DNA of 64,000 bases from Nocardiopsis eucommiae (lineage in GTDB: Bacteria; Actinomycetota; Actinomycetes; Streptosporangiales; Streptosporangiaceae): NCBI GenBank assembly GCA_018388625.1, contig CP074402.1, positions 5,332,001 through 5,396,000 on the forward strand. Direction: 5' to 3'. The notes below the pieces were generated by a model. It saw nothing but the letters and a program-made list of their open reading frames with translations. It did no database searches and was not told the origin of the DNA. The position numbers and the translations under genes are program-made. Shown here one piece after another: positions 60,474 through 64,000 of the stretch (its first letter is position 1; each line of letters opens with the position of its first letter).

Positions 60474-61037
60474 GCGACCAGTGTTGTTCATCGAGGCCGC
60501 AGGGCCCCGCATTTGTGGGGACACCGTCGGTCGGCGTCCGGAGGTGTGCGAGCGGATCGGGGTGCGGGCCCGCACGGTCCGACCATGCTCCTCCTCCCGG
60601 AGCGTCGCCGCCCCGGTCCGGCGACCGAAAAAACTCGCCATTCGGGCGAACTCCTCCGCACTCTCCGCCATCAGAACGCACAGAAAGAAACCACGGACAC
60701 AAGAGAGCGGCGCCGGGAGCGATCAGCACGGCAGAAGATAAGGGCGTCCCGCATTGCCGAGTGACCGAAAAACAAGAGAACACGGACACGCGTAGACGGC
60801 GTCATTCGCCCGGCACATCTGAACCCGTGCCGATGAGCCTCAGCCAGAGGTCAGAGCACCTCTTGGCAGGATCGACCGAAAGGGAAGCGTCCACCTGAGC
60901 GCACTTTTCCCGGGTTCGTACGACACCGCGCCTCCCCCACCGCGCGTGTTTCCCCTTCCCGGAATACCCGCACCGGTCGTACCCGAAAACCCGCACCCTT
61001 GATGAGACATCTCCTTCCTTGGGGAGAAAGGAATCGC
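60474..61037. other. Divergent intergenic region
   Basis: About 560 bases between the permease (minus) and lipoprotein (plus). The first 200 bases are open in the permease frame and may include its true N-terminus. I looked for a cyclic-di-AMP (ydaO) riboswitch, often found before such transporters, and did not recognise one. The lipoprotein's ribosome site GAAAGGA lies at its right edge. Confidence 0.4.
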
Positions 61038-61774
61038 ATGAAGCGCACTTTCCGTACCACCGTCCTGGCTCTCGCGACCTCCGGCCTGGTGGTCCTCGGC
61101 TCCGCGGCGTGCTCCTCCGAGGCAGTGGTCAACGCGGTGTCGGGCGATTCCCCCAGACGAGTGAGGGGAACGGCGAGGGGAACGAGGCCGCGGTGGTCAC
61201 CGAGCCCCGGTCCGGCAAGCTGGAGTTCGTCGCGCCGGGTGAGTTCATGATCGACGGTGAGGCCTTCTTCGTCAGCGAGGAGACCCGCATCCTGGGCGGC
61301 CACCACGCCTGCCCCGCCGAGGACGGCGTCGACGACGACGGCTTCGGGATCGTGGAGTGCGACCTGGAGTCCCTGGAGGCCGCCACCCAGAGCGGCACGG
61401 ACGTCCACGCGAGGGCCGAGGTGCTGGAGACCGGGAACGCCGAGTCGATCACGGAGTACGACAACGACAGCCACCAGCAGCCCGAGGAGCCGGTGGACGA
61501 GGGCGCCACGGGCGGGGGCGAGGAGTACGTGGTGGGCGAGCTGGAGTACATCGCCCCGGGTGAGTACATGATCGACGGGACGGCGTTCTTCGTCTCCGAG
61601 GACACCGTGATCATCGGCGGCGTCAACGCCTGCGCCGGGGGCGTCCAGGACCCGGACACCGGCGACGTGGCGTGCGACTTCGACAGGTTCGACGCCACCC
61701 TCGCGAACGGGACCACGATCATGGCCGAGGTCGAGATCGCCGACGGCATGGCGGAGTCGATCACCGAGTTCTAG
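61038..61774 (+). CDS. Two-repeat lipoprotein (one frameshift)
   Basis: About 245 residues after repair. Lipobox VLGSAAC, acidic linker, then two copies of a module: LEFVAPGEFMIDGEAFFVSEETRILGG...AC and LEYIAPGEYMIDGTAFFVSEDTVIIGG...AC. Each copy ends in A-x-VE and AESITE. The module has a beta-barrel-like pattern resembling DUF5666-type metal or ligand-binding folds, with a paired Cys in each. A break near 61155 (CCCCC) is repaired by one C. Surface-exposed; function unknown. Confidence 0.7.
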
Positions 61775-61813
61775 ACCGCACGGGGACGGCTCGCGTCTCC
61801 CGCGCACACCGAT

Positions 61814-61838
61814 GAAGGCCCTGCCCAGCAGGGCCTTC
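61814..61838 (+). terminator. Lipoprotein intrinsic terminator
   Basis: Stem GAAGGCCCTG / CAGGGCCTTC with a 5-base loop, followed by TTTCATGTT. Confidence 0.9.
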
Positions 61839-62027
61839 TTTCATGTTCCCACCAGCAGTGACGCCTGAGCGCAACCTCACAGAACCGGTCGGCGGGCCGG
61901 GCGCGGATCCGAACGTAGCCTTCTCATTGGGTGAGAATTTGCCCTTTTCATCCCTTTTGTCCGATCCATAGAGTGAGCCGGTCCCGAGCGCCGCTCGGAG
62001 CTGGCTCGGTCCGGGAGAGGGGGCGCC

Positions 62028-62768
62028 ATGTCAGCCGACGCGACGTCCGGCAACTCGGGGCGGACCACCGACCGCCTGCTCGGCGTGCTGATGGTCTTCG
62101 CCGAAGCGGAACGCGCCACCGCCTCGGAGGTCTCCGAGGCCACCGGCATCCCGGTCAGCACCGTCTACCGGATGCTGGACCGGCTGTCCGCGACCGGGTT
62201 CGTCCAACGTGTCGGCACGGCCTACGGGGCCGGTCCCGTGGCGGTCCGGTTCGCGGAGAAGTACCGCAACGGGGCGCTGGAGCGCACCGCCATCGGCCCA
62301 CGGCTGGAACGGCTCTCGCACGAGTCCGGGGAACTGGCTGCCTTCATGGTGCCGGTCGGCACCGAGGCCCTGTGCGTGGACGCGGTCGAGGGAGCCCGGG
62401 TCCTGCGCTGCTGCTACACCCGCGGAGCCGTACGGCCGCTGCTGCGCGGAGCCACGGCCGAGGCACTGCTGGCCCACCTCCCCGAGGCACGGCGCCGGGA
62501 GGTGTACGCCGCCTACCGGCTGCCCGCCGAACAGGTAGGGACCCTGGAGGCCGCGCACCCGCTGGTCCGGGCACAGGGCGTGGCGGTCAGTGAGAGCGCC
62601 CTCGACGAGGGCGTGTGGGGCGCGAGCGCCCCCGTGCTCGGTGACTCGGGAGCCCTGAACGGGGTCGTCACCGTGATGGCCCCGGCCGCGCTGACCGAGC
62701 GCCGGCGCCCGTACTACGTCCGTCTCGTCAAGGAGGCGGCGCGTGACCTGAGTGGAGGAACGATTTGA
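62028..62768 (+). CDS. IclR family transcriptional regulator
   Basis: An intact 246-residue protein with an N-terminal winged helix (RLLGVLMVFAEAERATASEVSEATGIPVSTVYRMLDRLSATGFVQRV) and C-terminal effector domain (LERLSHESGELAAFMVP; GALNGVVTVMAPA). It is first in an operon with hutG (4-base overlap) and gltS. It likely regulates this histidine/glutamate unit, perhaps responding to an intermediate (inference). GAGAGGGGG precedes the ATG. Confidence 0.9.
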   Translation: MSADATSGNSGRTTDRLLGVLMVFAEAERATASEVSEATGIPVSTVYRMLDRLSATGFVQRVGTAYGAGPVAVRFAEKYRNGALERTAIGPRLERLSHESGELAAFMVPVGTEALCVDAVEGARVLRCCYTRGAVRPLLRGATAEALLAHLPEARRREVYAAYRLPAEQVGTLEAAHPLVRAQGVAVSESALDEGVWGASAPVLGDSGALNGVVTVMAPAALTERRRPYYVRLVKEAARDLSGGTI

Positions 62769-63712
62769 ACAGGGTGGATCCCCCCGTCTGGACCGGGCGC
62801 GACGACGGCCCCGGCGCCGAACACCGGCGCTGGCACGGCACCGTGCGCCCGCTCGACGGCGCCGACCGGGCCGGGACCGTGATCGTCGGCTTCGCCTCCG
62901 ACGAGGGTGTGCGCAGGAACGGGGGCCGCACCGGCGCCGCCGAGGGCCCCACCGCCCTGCGCCGCGCGCTCGCTCCGCTCGCCCTGCACCGGGACGAGGC
63001 GCTGTACGACGCCGGGGACGTCCGCGTGGACGACGGTGACCTGGAGACCGGCCAGCGCGCGCTGGGCGCGGTGGTGGCCGGGGCCATGAGGGCCGGGCAC
63101 CTCCCCGTCGTGCTCGGTGGCGGCCACGAGGTCGCCTACGCCAGCTACCTGGGTCTGGACGAGGGGCTGGGATCGGACCGGACCCGCACCCTGGGTGTGC
63201 TCAACATCGACGCCCACTTCGACCTGCGCGAGGAGCCGAGGCCCACCTCCGGCACACCGTTCCTCCAGATCTCCGAGGCCGAGCGGGCCCGGGGACGCGC
63301 CTTCCGGTACGCCGTCGTCGGGATCAACGAGGCCGCGAACACCCCCGTGCTCTTCGACCGCGCCGACCGGCTCGGCGTCGGGTACCTCACGGACGACCAG
63401 TGCACCGCCACGCACCTGGAACGGGTGCTGGCCTTCGTCCGCTCCTTCCTGGACACGGTGGACGACGTCCACCTCACGCTCGACCTGGACGCCCTGCCCG
63501 CGTGGGTGGCTCCCGGGGTGAGCGCCCCCGCGCCGCTCGGCGTTCCCACCGAGGTGGTGCAGGCCGTGGTCGAGGAGGTCGCCGCCTCGGGACGGCTGGC
63601 CCTGTTCGACGTGGCCGAACTCAACCCGTCCCTGGACGTGGACGGACGGACCGCGCGCGTCGCCGCTCGCATGGTGGACCGCGTACGCGCGGCCAGAGGA
63701 CGGAACTCGTGA
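62765..63712 (+). CDS. hutG: Formimidoylglutamase (arginase superfamily)
   Basis: Last step of one histidine-degradation route: formimidoylglutamate to glutamate and formamide. Mn-binding motifs: VVLGGGHEVAY, LNIDAHFDLRE (DxHxD) and LTLDLDALPAWVAP (DxD). At 315 residues it has the usual length. The TTG start overlaps the IclR stop (ATTTGA) and has GGAGG seven bases upstream, which decides it. The product glutamate links to the next gene, a glutamate transporter. Confidence 0.9.
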   Translation: MNRVDPPVWTGRDDGPGAEHRRWHGTVRPLDGADRAGTVIVGFASDEGVRRNGGRTGAAEGPTALRRALAPLALHRDEALYDAGDVRVDDGDLETGQRALGAVVAGAMRAGHLPVVLGGGHEVAYASYLGLDEGLGSDRTRTLGVLNIDAHFDLREEPRPTSGTPFLQISEAERARGRAFRYAVVGINEAANTPVLFDRADRLGVGYLTDDQCTATHLERVLAFVRSFLDTVDDVHLTLDLDALPAWVAPGVSAPAPLGVPTEVVQAVVEEVAASGRLALFDVAELNPSLDVDGRTARVAARMVDRVRAARGRNS

Positions 63713-64000
63713 ACATCTCCCTGGACCTGATCCAGACCACCACCCTGGCCGTCGTCCTCCTGCTCCTGGGCGAGTTCGCCCGGCGCCATGTGGCCTTCCT
63801 CCAGCGGTTCAGCATCCCCGGTCCGGTGATCGGCGGCTTCGCGTTCGCGCTGGCCGTCCTGGCCCTGCGGGAGACCGGCGTGGCCCAGCTGGAGCTGGAC
63901 ACCACGTTGCAGGAACCCGCGATGATCGCGTTCTTCACCACCATCGGACTGGGTGCCAGCGTCACTCTGCTCCGCAAGGGCGGCAAGCTGCTGATCATCT
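63709..64000 (+). CDS. gltS: Sodium/glutamate symporter, 5' part
   Basis: The first 97 residues of a GltS-type transporter: MNISLDLIQTTTLAVVLLLL, GEFARRHVAFLQRFSIPGPVIGGFAFAL, TTIGLGASVTLLRKGGKLL. It starts at a GTG overlapping the hutG stop (GTGA) and runs off the window end. Together with hutG it would handle glutamate uptake or export. Confidence 0.85.
   Translation, partial: MNISLDLIQTTTLAVVLLLLGEFARRHVAFLQRFSIPGPVIGGFAFALAVLALRETGVAQLELDTTLQEPAMIAFFTTIGLGASVTLLRKGGKLLII

Noticed and set aside
60474-61037. Possible c-di-AMP (ydaO) riboswitch upstream of the permease or lipoprotein
   Set aside because: I could not find the conserved paired elements by eye; only a covariance-model search would settle it.

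Overview
The window is high-GC actinobacterial chromosome. Gene content points to a sporulating, mycelium-forming actinomycete, most likely Nocardiopsis or a close relative: chaplins, Lsr2, an MFS-thymidylate kinase fusion, and the gene order lysS-coaX-nadC-nadB-panC next to folK-folB-folP-folE-ftsH-hpt-tilS-dacB-ppa, which from general knowledge matches the lsr2-to-ppa region of Streptomyces. The genus is an inference from gene content; no rRNA gene is present.

Layout. 0.2-3 kb: Lsr2, a small membrane protein, a short N-acetylglutamate synthase-type acetyltransferase and an orphan HTH regulator. 3-10 kb: lysS, coaX, nadC, nadB, panC and a Rossmann/DUF2520 protein (lysyl-tRNA, CoA and NAD supply). 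10.3-11.3 kb: one canonical short chaplin and one divergent chaplin-like protein. 11.5-17 kb: two bacterial PH-domain membrane proteins, DUF3180 and a translationally coupled folate operon. 17-24.5 kb: ftsH, hpt, tilS, a zinc metalloprotease, a 405-bp inverted-repeat element, dacB and divergent ppa. 24.5-28 kb: a sigma-region-2-like protein with a C-terminal membrane segment and several small proteins. 28-33.3 kb: a beta-helix/AAA/AAA fusion and its beta-helix-only paralogue. 33.4-42.5 kb: tRNA-Thr, a Tap-type hydrolase, holB, a PPOX-fold protein, MFS-tmk and topA. 43-46.7 kb: a cell-surface locus with a five-repeat cysteine-free chaplin, a sortase-anchored chaplin and an unknown secreted protein. 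46.9-48.4 kb: an M20 peptidase and tRNA-Leu. 48.46-56.61 kb: a decayed genomic island flanked by a 22-bp repeat of the tRNA-Leu 3' end. 56.7-64 kb: a DedA-PAP2 fusion, an APC permease, a two-repeat lipoprotein, and an IclR-hutG-gltS operon running off the end.

More than twenty long genes are broken by single-base losses in short homopolymers, nearly always G or C (coaX, nadC, nadB, panC, folB, ftsH, ppa, topA, tmk and others). Restoring one base rejoins a full-length, family-typical protein each time. This is far more likely to be residual sequencing or assembly error than true gene decay. I therefore annotate these as single CDS spans and give each frameshift position. Only the recombinase, IS701-like and DUF2637 fragments in the island look like real pseudogenes.

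Functionally the window combines housekeeping (folate, NAD, CoA, proteolysis, cell-wall carboxypeptidase, replication clamp loader, topoisomerase) with aerial-growth surface proteins. The acquired island carries a SARP/BTAD-type regulator, an F420-type oxidoreductase, a hemerythrin and two CPBP membrane proteases.
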